Of a stretch of DNA of 64,000 bases, positions 41,476 through 54,172 are shown piece by piece. The DNA is from Oasisia sp. SBJ-2009 (Eukaryota; Annelida; Polychaeta; Sabellida; Siboglinidae), in contig OZ024858.1 in the NCBI GenBank assembly GCA_964017155.1, positions 20,208,657 to 20,272,656 on the forward strand, read 5' to 3'. A program made the translations under genes and the position numbers. Within the stretch, counting starts at the first letter, position 1. Every line of letters starts with the position of its first letter. Under the pieces are notes generated by a model. That model was not told the origin of the DNA, searched no databases, and saw only the letters and a program-made list of their open reading frames with translations.

Positions 41476-41750
41476 AATGGTGGAGCTACAAGTGGTCGTG
41501 GACCATCAATCGAGGGGACGGTGGTTCAATCCCACCTACCGCCGTTTCGAAACTTAGGCAATTTCGTTCACCGCACATTTGCCTGTGTCTTTCGGAAGAG
41601 ACACTAAAAGCCAGTGGTCCCTTCTATCTGGTGTCTATGCCAGGGGAAGTAAAAGATCACACACACGGGGTAAATGTGTAACCTGTAGTGGAGTCACTAA
41701 TTCTAGAGAAGGACAACTCCTGCGTTAGCCCAAGTTTGGGCTGTTTGGAG
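41476..41750 (+). mobile_element. tRNA-derived SINE copy
   Basis: The head has GTGGTCGTGGACCATCAATC and B box GGTTCAATCCC. The body matches the other copies (GTTTCGAAACTTAGGCAATT, CTTTCGGAAGAGACACTAAA, CAGGGGAAGTAAAAGATCAC, TTCTAGAGAAGGACAACTCC). Possible 3' extension to about 41860. Confidence 0.85.
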
Positions 41751-42183
41751 GAAACCACCTGAGCACTGAAACCTAAGATGGGGCTCTCGTGGGGTGAGGC
41801 TCAGACCGCAGCAAAGGACAGGACCCTGCGGAGGAACACTGTCATAGCCTCACTGGGGAAACTAAATAGAAATTAGAATATACACAATTTCCTGCAAAAT
41901 CGCTATGTGCTGTACACCCGATACCAGTCTGGAGCAATTGTACAAGTGAAGAACACTGCAAATGGCAACTAAAATCTTATCTGACCCCACCCACTTCTAT
42001 ACACGACCATTACGACCTTCTCCCCTCTGGAAGAAGATACAGAATGCCAATAGTAAACAAATGAATCGTTGACCTATCACAGTCTCTGCCGCTGCCAATG
42101 CAATGTTGTTTTATCACCTTAATTAATTAATTAATTTTATCTTATTATAATATTGTCATATTGTTTTAGCATATTTATTTATT

Positions 42184-42284
42184 CCAATATATATATATAT
42201 ATATTATATATATATACATATATATATATATACATCATATTTATAGCATATTTATTTATTCCAATATATATATATTATATATAC

Positions 42285-42342
<58 letters not shown>
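42184..42342. repeat. (AT)n microsatellites
   Basis: Two AT blocks, each preceded by the same AGCATATTTATTTATTCCAA sequence (about 42168 and 42246), so a ~78-base segment including the microsatellite has been duplicated. Confidence 0.93.
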
Positions 42343-42343
<1 letters not shown>

Positions 42344-42610
42344 CTACTATTTACATATTTACATGCTTGATTTTACTGTATACAGGTGTATATGCATTTC
42401 TAGGTGACTTAAATATTGCGTTTTTATGCAACCTCCAAAGTGCAAAATGTATTTCCACACTCGGATTGGACAATAAAGTAATTATTATTATTAAGAAGAC
42501 AGGTAAAAAATAGATGTTATTGATTATGGTTGATTGGAGTTGTTGTGTTCGCTTGCAGCTGTTGAAGCATGTGGACTGGCTCGAGGGAGACGTAGCCGTC
42601 CACTGCTGTG

Positions 42611-43823
42611 ATGGGGCAGCAGCACGGCCGTGTGAACATGGGCAAGGAGGAGAGGAAGGAGATGAAGGCGGTGGCACAGGGAAGAGGGGACATGTGGGAA
42701 GCCAAGGCTGCGGCTGTCCTGAAGGTGGGTCTTATGTCTTTCCCCGAACCCTGATGAAAATTCAAAAAAATATGTAAATCGTCTCGGGTGGATAAAAATC
42801 CAGATGTCTTTCCCCAAACCCGGATGACAATTCCAAATAATATGTAAATGTTTTGGGGTGGATACAAATTCAGATGTCTTTCCCCCAACCAGGATGACAT
42901 TTTTTTAAATATGTAAATCTTTTGGGGTGGATAAAAATTCAGATGTCTTTCCCCCAACCCGGATGAAAATTCAAATAAATATGTAAATCTTTTGGGGTGG
43001 ATAAAAATTCAGATGTCTTTCCCCAAACCCGGATGACAATTCAAACAAATATGTAAATCTTTTGGGATGGGTATACATTCAGTCCGTGCACACATAACTA
43101 TAAGAAAGAGATATCGTCAGACATAAGTACAAACACACTTACTTACATATGTACACACATACATATACACACAAACATTCCAGGATCATATGTCATATTT
43201 TAGGATAAACTGTGAGTGACATAACTGTTTTTTTGTAATTAATATGGCACCTTACAAAACAGCCAATATTGCTTAGAAATATAAACAGCTATATGGGAAT
43301 TTGTAAAAAAAAAAAAATATTTGAAAACACACCGACATAAACAGAATGAATGAGGTCATCTTGGATGTTGATGAGCACATCAATAGTTCAGTCAAATATT
43401 TAATCAATCTGTTCTTGTGACTCAATGTTTTCAGTGTTTTCTTCTTTATAGCTATATTATTTAACTTTAAACTTTTAATCAAATTGCACTTGGTACAGAT
43501 TCTCAGAATCATGTCTCGTTCAACAGTAATTACCTTCCTAAGCTCTAAATGTATAATTCCATGCCCCACGCCTCCCTGAAAACTGGATCAGTTCACCAGT
43601 TGACACCAGTATAAAAAAGTTAGCAAGTTACCTTGTAGTTTGAATTAATATGACGATTCATTGCAGGAAACCAATAAGAGTGGTCAAGTGAAGAATGACC
43701 AGTCACTGTGTCCAGAAAGCCCACCTCCTGTACTGCTGACCACCTCACCAAACCAAGGCAAGTGAAAGAAGATATAAATACCCGTTTGTAGGGCATCGAT
43801 CCTTGTCTGGTACCCCTCAGATA

Positions 43824-43892
<69 letters not shown>

Positions 43893-43909
43893 GCATACAC
43901 ACACATATT

Positions 43910-43963
<54 letters not shown>

Positions 43964-45992
43964 TGTATATATATATATACACACACACACCTGGAATATG
44001 TATTATGCACTTGGTGTTAACATTTCGTTAGACCTTACAAGATAACATGGCACCCTATGTGTTTACCATTTATACAGCATTATGATTACATACTAACAAA
44101 TCCTGCAACAAGTTTCATTTTGCTGAAGTAAAAGGGAGGCAGCATTGTAAAGACTGTAATTGTAAAACAGGTTCCTACACTATGAACAAATGGACAGTTA
44201 TTGGTTGGGTATCAAGTTAGAACAATGGAAGAATAAAATGTATGAAGTTTATGAATACAAGCATCCATAGTATACTCATCTATCCAGAGATAGCCAACAT
44301 ACCGGTAGTAACTAAACTGTAACAGGAATTCTGCTATATTAAGCACGGGAACATCAGTCGGGCAAATCAGTCAGCCTAGGCAGACTAACCTATAAAGCTT
44401 TTCTGAAACTGGAAACGTAACTATACTACTGAAAAGTTGCTAAGGATCACAAAATGTTTTTAATGGACAAATTTGGACAACGCAGCCATCTACAGACTCA
44501 TTGGAAGCATGAAACGCCATTGCCAGGCTGTGATTGCATCACATGGGTCACACACAAGCTACTGACAATTGTTGCTGCTGGTAATTGAACTGATTGGGAC
44601 ATTTTCATGACTTGGAGTAACATTCTGAATCCTCCATTTTGGGGGGGTCTGGGGAAAACCTCAATTTTTGGGGGTCTGCTTCTTTGATGACAGAACGCAT
44701 GGTACCTATTGTTCACATTTGGTTTATGGCAATGAAATTCAGGAAATAAACATGTCCTCGAATACATGCTGTTTTTAGTTTTTGTGTGATACACATGCCG
44801 TAAAATATAATACCACCCAAAATAGTGATCCCTAGCAAAATGTGAGTAGTATATGAATGTTAGGAACAGAATGCCTTCTTTTCAAAGTTTGCACGTGTTT
44901 GTCGCAGATGGAGATGTCGTCGTCTCTGGGAGCAACAAGATGACTCGACTGTTCCAGCGAAGGGCATCGGTCAAGGTCGGTCCCGACTCGCAGTCGGACT
45001 CGACCGGGGAGCAGCCGTTATCGGAGGTGTCTTCATCCACCTCGTTGCCTAGCAACCGCGTGCAGCATCTGCTCTTCACGAACGTGCAGTTGCCGGTGGC
45101 GATGACGAACACGGACGACGTGGAAGACGGCTACATCTCCGTGACGCAGCTCTACAACAGTCTCAACGACGGCCAGCTCAGTTGCTACATGTTCGACCCG
45201 ACCTACATGTTGATCGTCGACACGCGCATGGCGGAGGACTACTTCAGGCAGCACATCGTCACCGCCGTACACGTGTCGGACCTCACAGACGCACACCAGG
45301 TGGAGCCACTGCAGGCCTACACGATGGTGATCGTGTACGACAACAAGGGGTTGTCACGCTCACTAAAGGACAGCGTGCTGAGTAAAACCGTAAAGGAGAT
45401 GTCGGTGCAGGGGATCCACGCATTTATTGTGCAGGGAGGGTTCGACAGTTTCCAGACGAAGCATCCATATCTGTGCACGGAGAAAATACCGAAAACTGGA
45501 CGCCAGCGAAGCGAACTGCTCCTGCAATACCCCTCGGTGGTACTCGACGGTCAGCTATATCTCGGACGGGTGGATCAGGCGACAAACAAAAAGATCGTGG
45601 CGGATCTCGCGATCACGCACATCATCAACATCACGCTGGAGCAGTTGTCTCCGTTCACCGGGAGGATTCATTATCTCACCGTTAACCTGGAGGACGACTG
45701 TGCCTCGGATCTACTCAGTGAGTTCCTCGCGACGTCCAAGTTCATCAAGGACGCGATCGACGGCGGGGGGCGGGTGCTCGTGCACTGTAACCTCGGCGTC
45801 AGTCGGAGCGCGTCGGTCGTGATCGCGTACCTGATGTGCACGCAGCACTGGGTGTTGAGGGACGCCTACCACTACCTGAAGGAACACCGCCCCATCATCC
45901 ACCCCAACTGTGGGTTCCTCACCCAGCTGTCACACTTCGAGGAGATTCTCTACGGCCACAAGTTCACAGACACGGCAAAGTTGAAGGGTTGA
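42611..45992 (+). CDS. STYXL1: STYXL1-like rhodanese/dual-specificity phosphatase
   Basis: Three coding exons join cleanly: 42559-42724 (acceptor TTCGCTTGCAG; ATG at 42611; 38 codons; donor AAG|GTGGGT), 43667-43757 (91 bases, donor AAG|GCAAGT, a GC-type donor) and 44908-45992 (acceptor GTTTGTCGCAG, stop at 45990). The protein is 429 residues. Residues about 145-255 form a rhodanese/MAP-kinase-binding-like domain (VTQLYNSLN, DPTYMLIVDTR, VYDNKG, FIVQGGFDSF) without a catalytic Cys. Residues about 280-420 form the dual-specificity phosphatase domain. The signature HCNLGVSRS at 361-369 has the catalytic Cys362 and Arg368, whereas human STYXL1 is a pseudophosphatase lacking that Cys. Domain order and wording match STYXL1 better than other MAP-kinase phosphatases. 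The long acidic Ser-rich N-terminal part is extra compared with the ~310-residue human protein. Upstream untranslated exons are likely. Confidence 0.88.
42725..43085. repeat. ~77-bp minisatellite in STYXL1 intron
   Basis: Five tandem copies of a unit with ATGTCTTTCCCC, AACCCGGATGA, AATATGTAAATCTTTTGGGG and TGGATAAAAATTCAG. The array begins right at the exon donor, so the first copy overlaps the splice junction. Confidence 0.9.
43829..43992. repeat. (AC)n-(GT)n-(AT)n compound microsatellite
   Basis: An AC run, a short GCGC transition, a GT run and AT runs lie in the STYXL1 intron. AC followed by GT is an inverted repeat able to fold back. Confidence 0.95.
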
Positions 45993-46235
45993 CGACACCC
46001 CACACACAGGGTGCTACTGAGTGTGTATTCATTTTAATGTGTATCGATATTGAACTGTGTTTTATATGGAATGTGAACTTTTCATTACCCGACTCTTTCC
46101 TCCAAAACCAAAATTATATTTATTATATATATATATACATTATATTAATTGTATATATAATTTATTTGACAGTGTTATCTAGTCCCTAGTGTACTTTTGG
46201 GGGGAGTATTCACATTCACATTCATGTAATTACTC

Positions 46236-46608
46236 CATGATGACCTTTCATATATATATATATATATACTGTATATATATATATATATACTGTATATATA
46301 TATATATGTATTATAATAAACTTTATATATCTATATATGTATTATAATAAACTTTATATATATATATATGTATTATAATAAACTTTATATATATATATAT
46401 AATGTATTATAATAAACTTTATACACAGATATATTATATAAATATATATAAAAAGTGTATTATAATACATATATATATATATATAAAAAGTTTATTATAA
46501 TACATATATATATATAAAGTTTATTATAATACATATATAGATATAAAAAAATTATTATAATACATATATATATATATATATACAGTATATATATATATAC
46601 ATACCGGA
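46236..46608. repeat. Palindrome built of iterated AT-rich units
   Basis: The left arm has four tandem copies of a unit containing TGTATTATAATAAACTTTAT. After a centre near 46430-46450 the right arm has about four copies of the inverse complement, AAAGTTTATTATAATACATA. The outer ends (TACTGTATATAT and ATATATACAGTA) also match. It sits about 250 bases past the STYXL1 stop. The left-arm AATAAA hexamers could serve as polyadenylation signals for that gene. Confidence 0.9.
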
Positions 46609-46609
46609 A

Positions 46610-48297
46610 TATATATTATAATGCATTAACTCTGTATTATTATAACTTAAAATAGTAACCAGCAGGTGTAATGTGTAATTTTATTCTGTCGCCACACGTT
46701 AATTATGCATAGCATAACTAAAACAAATCAGGGTGATAACGTGTCTCTGTTTTGCACAACCAAAATAGCTTTCTTGGTTTGATTCAAATGTTATCCAGCG
46801 GTAGGATGTTGGTACAGGTCGGGACTTGCGAGATAGATGAGGCCCTCTACGTTAGCATGACCAAACATGATGAAATGTAGTAAGAGACCGTTCCTCCCAC
46901 TCGCGGTGGTCTATCTGCAGATGTCCGCTAGACAATGACACTATATCAATCAATGTGGGCGAGTTTGTGGTTGCACATGAATAAAATATATGAACATACA
47001 TATCATACGTCATCATTACGGGCCTGTCAGATGGTCGAAGTCATTTTCTTAAGGGTCAATTGTTCACCTGGGAACATTGGCTGACAGCGAGGTGTCTATA
47101 GAATGGTTTGGTCCTTGTTTTCTTCAAAATTGTCTTGTCATGAGAAGGTGTCCACTCCATGTGACTTTATACATTGTATATGATTTGAATCTCCTTAAAT
47201 ATGTCCAATGTTCACGAAGCACCTTGTCACCATGTATTTACTGATTTGGCTTTTGTATTTTATGATATAGCTACAGAAAGAAGATATAGATGTATATCAA
47301 GAATTAACAAGTGTTATACTAATGCTCAGAGAGGCATGAATGCATTATGTTTAAAATGTAGACACATGGTTGTGTGATGTGTTTGCATGAAGCAGTTGGA
47401 ACGTCAACATAAAGTTGTATCATCAATGGACTTAGTACCATGCAAAATATTTATACAACGAAACACATTCCCCAATCCATCGGTTAATCCCATACTGGTA
47501 GTGAAATCAAAATGTGATGCGTAATTATTTCAACATTCTTTAGCTTACTTCGTGGGTCTAACATTGCCAAAAAAATTAACTAAGGCTGCATCATTTGTAA
47601 ATATGTTAGTAATCAAATCTTGCTACATGTACATTTTTGTGTATTTATTATTTTGTGTTGTTATTTATATGTATCTGACAGTGGTCTGTATAATGATGTC
47701 AAAGTTGTTCTTAAGTAGATGTTGCTTATATTACAAGATCTTACCTGCAAGTGTCCAATGTAGTCGACGGAAAGACAGTAAACGAAAAATAGTCACCACA
47801 GTATCAATCTTGGTAAGCTATTACATTGATGCAAATTTATTGCGTTTAATATTATTACATTGTAAAATGTATTATCATTTATTGGGAAGGTCTTGGGTCA
47901 CCGATTTGTTGCATTCAATATTATTATGTTGTGAAATGTATTATTATTTTTCAGGAAGGTTACATTGTCACTTATGTAAGCCAGAGCATAATAATAATTT
48001 TGGTATACTTTGAAGAATGAATCATGTTTATGTGGTTCATTAGGATCCGGACTCAAGTAGAAAATTTCATGTCAACATATCTGTGAAACGTATCTGCTGC
48101 GAATGTACACAAATCGACAAATACATGGGCATCTTGGGATTGGGCAAACGTGACTGGAATAGCCAGGTGACCTTATTATGAGGTGGCTGTTTTACTGAGG
48201 TGACGCCACAGAAAGGTTCAGCTGTCCTTTACATGAATGTTTTGTTGTGAATGTGCAAAACAGTCGTCAAATAAACCTTGATATTCCTTACACCGTA
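46610..48297. other. Intergenic region between convergent STYXL1 and MRPL58
   Basis: No exon or repeat recognised apart from AT-rich sequence. The two genes end toward each other across this stretch. Confidence 0.5.
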
Positions 48298-48303
48298 TTT
48301 ATT
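48298..48303 (-). promoter_or_regulatory. Candidate polyadenylation signal for MRPL58
   Basis: AATAAA on the minus strand about 230 bases downstream of the MRPL58 stop codon, with no earlier canonical hexamer noted. Confidence 0.4.
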
Positions 48304-48531
48304 TCCTTCAAAGACAATATTAGACATGTCAAAATATCAAATTTACAAGATTTATGGCTGATGTACAAACGCTGTCTGATTACTGCAGACAGGCCTTAAA
48401 TGTTTTGTATTCGTTTTGCTGCACTATTGCACTATCGTACTACATTGTTGTACAAAAGGTGCATGAATACACTGTCAAATTATATCTCTCCTCTGTGGCA
48501 TGTCAGATTGTGTTCCTGTGAGTAGCTTGGT

Positions 48532-51500
48532 TCATACGTCATGCATCGTAGGTTTACTTCGGGAGAATTTCTTCAATGAATGCTCCCTCTTTTCCCGTAG
48601 CATTGCTTTCCGAGCCTTTTCACGTCTGCAGTTGAAAAAAACATGAAGAAGGGTTAATGTATTACCACAGTGTTCAGTTTCCCAATTTCACAAAAGATCC
48701 CAGTTTTGGAGTAAAATTTATTTATCAAATTATTCAACACCTCATTTATATGCCAAATGCACCGAATTTTGCAATGGCTTGGTTTGTAAATCAGAGTATA
48801 ACCCTCAAGTCCTCTGGGCATCCCTATTATAAGTAACAACTGCGTCATAACAATCTGAAAATATTTGGAATTTACAAAATCAGTATGTGCTTTTAAGAAA
48901 TGCCATCAACAATATTGTAAGTATATATAGATTTACCTGGATATTTCTGTTTGTTAAATACTGCTGACTAACTTGAAAACTACTCATTACTTTGAGTATT
49001 AATGAGTAGTAACATAATTACTTTATTACTTGCTTGTTTTAAAACATACTGTGATTGCAATTGTGAGAACGTCGCCCAGCTCGATTGTTGCAGAATCATT
49101 TTGTTTCTATAAATAAACATGAGTTTGAATGAGATGGGCATACCTAGCTTGAAGAACCTTCATGTCTTCCTCTGTTGGCTCATAAGGCTTCTTGCTTGCA
49201 TTTCTCACCAGCACACGTATCTTATCGAGACAGTCGGCCTGGTTCAGCAGTTGCTTGCGTGTTTTGTCAGACGTCACCACCAGCCATCCGTCCTTGGTGA
49301 TTCGGCTCGCCTCCTGTAAAGTACCATGTGACATGAGGTGTGACCACTAAGGTCTTCCCCTAATGTTTTTTGCCCCCAACATTTTTTTAGCCAATGAAAA
49401 AGGGCCTTGCAAAATTGCAGGAAAAAAGTTGCAAATTTATCGAATATATGTTTTATTTTGCTACAAAATACAAACAAAGCAGTTTTCAATTAACGTGACA
49501 CGCGGGTCGGGAATTTTTGTTCTTCGAATTTTAACAATAAATTATTTTTTGAGATGTTGACATTTCCATTTAGAAAAAATTATTCAACTTGCCGTTCATG
49601 CATGTTGTACTGCCGAAATGTATTTATTTATATCATAAAAGATGTCTTTTGTATGATGCCTATCATTTCTAAGTCTTTGTTTATGTCAAATGAACCATGA
49701 ATAATCGATATTTCATGCATGTTCAGGCATCATTTACATGCCAGCACACAAAGTAATTTCAACATGGCAGGTATAAAATGGAAACCTATGTTTTCGCTGA
49801 GCATCATGGTCGTAACCACTGAAAAATACTCCGGAACTTATTATAAAGAAATTATCATAAAGCTCATGTGTTAAGTAACGTTGGCTAGTGTTCCGTACCT
49901 TACTGAGTAAAATATATAATGACCATTTTTAAGGTCAAAAAATGCTCACTATTTAGAACAAGTATTGGCAAATTTGGAGATAAAAAATAGGAAATATATT
50001 TTTTATATTACATTTATTTTGTTAATTCTTTCAATACTGCACCACTATATGGCAATATAGTCGTACTTTTATATGCTCAAACACCTTTGCCTCCTCCAAC
50101 ATTTTTAATGTGCAACTGAGTATGTACAGTACCAGGTAATTTGTACAATTCCCCCAAATACGCCACTGTACACAGTGAGATACACACCAGTTCATGTAGT
50201 TTTGGTCGCACAGACTCCGGTATCCAAGATGCTGAGTCGACGTGGAAACGTACTTCAACCTTGGTGTTCACTAAAAACAAACCATATAAATTATGTTAAT
50301 TATTACTAGAGTACTTGGCATGCCTACAAAATTCAGTATTAAAGTTTAGCCTTTTCTATAATTTTACAAGATGTGTGCAATTGTCTGCTCTACATGGATT
50401 TGAACACCCTTGAACAAAAAGCAAACAATGTATATATACTTATATTAGTTTGTCAGTTTGATTTCTCCAAATTGACAAAACAATTAACAAATATTGTCGT
50501 TTTGCCAAACACAAATTAAGTTCATCTTTGAAAGGCAATCACTTGGTGATGGCCAATTTCTATAAATTTATAGTTATTGCTGTAACATATATTTGTACTA
50601 CCCAGGGTACTTACCCTTATTTACATGTTGTCCCCCTGGTCCACTGCCTCGGGTATATTTTATGGATAATGTTTCTGAAAAACAACATTAGTAACTTTAA
50701 TAGATGTATATTGAAGCTTTATTAAATGCAACTGGACGCAGAATAAAAAAAAAATTAAACTTTACTACATAATTTATTCTGATTTGTTGCAACAACAAAA
50801 CACAACAAAACATTTTCATCAGTAACCAACCACTGTATGGAAATTTACATTATATCTACAAAGAACAAGCATTATATGTTGAAGGAAGTAATCTCCCATT
50901 TGAGAAATCTGCTTGGACATCTAGAGAAACTCTTGTCTACCCAGGTGATATACATGGTAACGATACACTTATCATGCATTATTAGCAGTTGGTACTGGGA
51001 CTTGTTATATATCATGAACTCTTGATATTAAATTTTGAAGGTCTGACCACTTTTGAATTAAGAGCATCCTAAAAACAGAACCATCCTAAGGATCAACTCA
51101 GAACATTGATATCCAACAAAAATTGCTTTCATTTGAGAGGTGACAGGTCAGACGCAGTTTCGCCGGGGATCAATGGTTGGACATCAATAAATATTGTTTG
51201 GAATTGAAACCGTAAAATAATAACTGACATCATGTTTTTTCAGCTTTCCTCTGGCAGGGCGAGGGACAGATGTCAGAAGATGATAAGTTTGCCTGATACC
51301 AGACATCAACATTCTGAGATGATCTTTAGCACATCCTAATATACATCAATAATGTTGACTTACCAACTGGGATAAAACCTGTAAATTCTTCTGCCTGTGT
51401 GTGCTGAAATCACAAAAATATACCCCTGTAAATAATCATCATTACTGCATACAGTAAGTGCATAGTGCAAACTCATGTTATTACTATCATCCTTCCTAAT

Positions 51501-54126
51501 TATATCATAAATTAATTTCTAGTATGGTTACTTCTAAGTTTTCCTTCATAAAATTTAACTGCCACTTTTACCGGTAGGACTGTGCTACATTATGATTATT
51601 AGGCAAAATAACACCCAAACCTACATGATGAATTTTTAAATACAACTGGTTGAAGGTGACTGCAGGCCACTTTAATTTTTAACTCCATATAACTAACTTC
51701 ATATCCATGCATTAGGCTTTGCACACTAAAGGGCACAGAGCACTGTTAGTTTTCCTATCAGTTTTGTCAGATGGTAAGGAAACTGGACCTGAGATGTTTT
51801 TATTTCTACACAGTCACTGCAGTCATGTCACTGATATGCTGATCAAATTTGGTCAAAATCACATATCTCAGGCTCTTTAAAAATGCATGCATGTGCACTG
51901 CCTGTCAATATTGACAAAATTTAGCATGTTTTTCTGCATCTGCAGGGTTATGTAAGAAAAAATGGCTATAAATCACTACGCCAACTACACTCACACAGTT
52001 ACACCTAAAATGCATCATTACACTGCAGATGCATCATCTATATAGCACTGAATCTACCAGTATGCCTGCCCTAATGTACTCATTTCACATAACAATAATT
52101 TTTCAAAATCTCAAATGATAACTATTAGGCCTCCATAACTATTAAGGTACCTCACTCATATGGATCACACCAGGTCGGCAGTACTGGCCGGATTTACACA
52201 TCAATGAGAATAGTTACCATCATTTTATATACTTTATAGCTACTTTTTGCTATTTGTGTAAACTTCTTTGCCCGACCCATCATCCTGGAACAGTCCTAAA
52301 CCGACCACTGTAATCAACCGACCGTGATGCTTCACTTGGTCAACCTCACACCGGAATGTGGTCGGAATACCCCACTGCCTGAATGCCCCAGTCGCAATGC
52401 CCCAATCTCAAAGTCGCAATGCCCCAACCGCGAAGCCGCAATGCCCCACTTTTGGACGGAATGCCCCACTTTCTTGGTAGTCGTTTATATATATATATTA
52501 TATAATACTAAAAATAATTGTTAGATTACTGAATGCGTTCCATTTGCACTTGTTTCTTGCGGCAATATATATATATGTATATATATATGTATATATATAT
52601 AACATATTTTATATAATACTAACATCTTTTTTTATTACATTATTGAATCTTCCGGCGATATATATATATAACATATTTTATATAATACTAACATCTTTTT
52701 GTTACATTATTGAATGCGCTCCAGTTGTACTTGTTTCGTCCGGCAATATATATATATTTATATATGTATGTATATATAAAACATATTTTATATAATACTA
52801 ACATCTTTTTTATTTCATTATTGAATGCGTTCCAGTTGTACTTGTTTCATCCGGCAATATATATATATAACATTTTATATAATAGTAACATCTTTTTTGT
52901 TACATTATTGAATGTGTTCCAGTTGTACTTGCTTCGTGCGGCAATATATATATATATATATATATATATATTGAAAACAAAACTGAATCAAAAAGTGACA
53001 ATTACTTTTATTAAATCAACATAATTATATACAATTAAAGTGATATATAGAAATGGTGTTAGTGGGTGACAGGTGAAAAGAAAGAGGGATAAAGCAGCCC
53101 GTAGCGTTCACACTGCTCCGGTTATTTGTTTATGTTTTTCGTTCCATCGCAGTGTTTCAATTACAGGGATTAGTAGTGGTTGGGATAAAGTCGGGAAAAA
53201 GGTGAATACTATAAATACTATGTTGTAATCGATATTAATTTTCATGATAGGTTTGACAAATCGCACAAAGATGAAACATATACGGAGAAATATACGGAGA
53301 CAAAACATAAATTCAGTTATACTTTCAATAATGTACACATAATCAACGAAACGTATTTTTTATTCATTATACATTTACTTATGTAATGTTGTAATGTCTA
53401 TTATTGTATTATATATTATATACATACGTTTGACAATAATAAAATGTAATGTTTTAACATGTTATGATAATAATAAAATCACTGGGGCATTCTGACCAAA
53501 AGTGGGGCATTGCGACTTCACGGTTGGGGCATTGCGACTAGGTTTGGGGCCGACTATAATTCCTCACACCCACATTATCACATCAGACAACCAATAAACA
53601 AATTTAAACGAGGGTAAGAAATGTGTGCTACTGCAACTGGTCAATGCATGGAAATTAAACAGGTTTACGGGCACTTGTCTAGAAATGGGAGTGGCGATAA
53701 TGCCGATAACGGTTAACCCAATTTTTTCAGAAATAGGTGTGGGCGATAATGCGGTCAAATACGGTATTTGCATATTTCAGTATTTCGCATGATCAAATAG
53801 TAATGAGGTCCCTTTTAATTTTGCAAAGTTACATGCTGATTTTGCTAGAACTCTCAGCAAAATATCAGTAGAGGATTCACATCAAAGTAAAAGACGTGAC
53901 AGAAAGCTTCATCTGAAACAAACACGTCCCGGTGCTACACTAACCCTGTCACTTGAAGGATTACCTTGAAAACGGGGTTACTTGCAAAATCAGGATTGCT
54001 GTTTGGGTACAGCTTATCTATGCTATACTGACTTTTGTACCCAGCAATAGGAAGAAAACGCAAAGACGAAAACGGCGCAGTTTGATTAGCAATGCTGCGA
54101 GCAGCACATCGGCATAAATTAAACAT
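48532..54126 (-). CDS. MRPL58: Mitochondrial peptidyl-tRNA hydrolase ICT1 / ribosomal protein mL62 (complete)
   Basis: Six exons join in phase: 54126-53965, 51403-51364, 50674-50615, 50270-50188, 49313-49144 and 48625-48532. They total 609 bases, 202 residues plus stop, close to the 206 residues of human ICT1. The protein rescues stalled mitochondrial ribosomes by hydrolysing peptidyl-tRNA and is a structural large-subunit protein. Residues 1-27 are basic and hydroxylated, as expected of a mitochondrial targeting sequence. YKSQYSIDKLYP (30-41) matches the family's conserved start. RGSGPGGQHVNKV (76-88) contains the catalytic GGQ at 81-83. KVEVRFH and LLNQADCLDKIR belong to the RF-1-type hydrolase domain. 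The Lys/Arg-rich tail (REKARKAMLREKR, KKFSRSK) matches the C-terminal extension that enters the mRNA channel. All introns are GT-AG. Intron 1 (2.56 kb) hosts a transposon. No defect is seen. Confidence 0.95.
52353..53562. mobile_element. Non-autonomous TIR DNA transposon in MRPL58 intron 1
   Basis: A 1.21-kb element flanked by perfect direct repeats CTCACACC (52345-52352 and 53563-53570). Its subterminal regions carry iterated GCAATGCCCCA motifs: about five at the left (52378-52473) and, inverted, three at the right (53480-53550). The outermost sequences also match (GTCGG near each end, inverted). The inside is an AT minisatellite, with no transposase. The 8-bp duplication suggests a hAT-type source. 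Confidence 0.7.
52480..52970. repeat. ~95-bp AT-rich minisatellite inside the TIR element
   Basis: Five tandem copies of a unit with a variable (AT)n run, ACATATTTTATATAATACTA, ACATCTTTTTT, CATTATTGAATGCGTTCCAG and TTGTACTTGTTTCGTCCGGC. Length variation sits mainly in the AT run. Confidence 0.88.
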
Positions 54127-54172
54127 TTTATAGTCTGCAAAACATCAAGAACGTGATTATGGAAACCATTAA

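Noticed and set aside
47552..48013. 153-codon plus-strand frame between STYXL1 and MRPL58
   Set aside because: AT-driven, no recognisable domain, no splice partners, and it lies in the interval between convergent genes.
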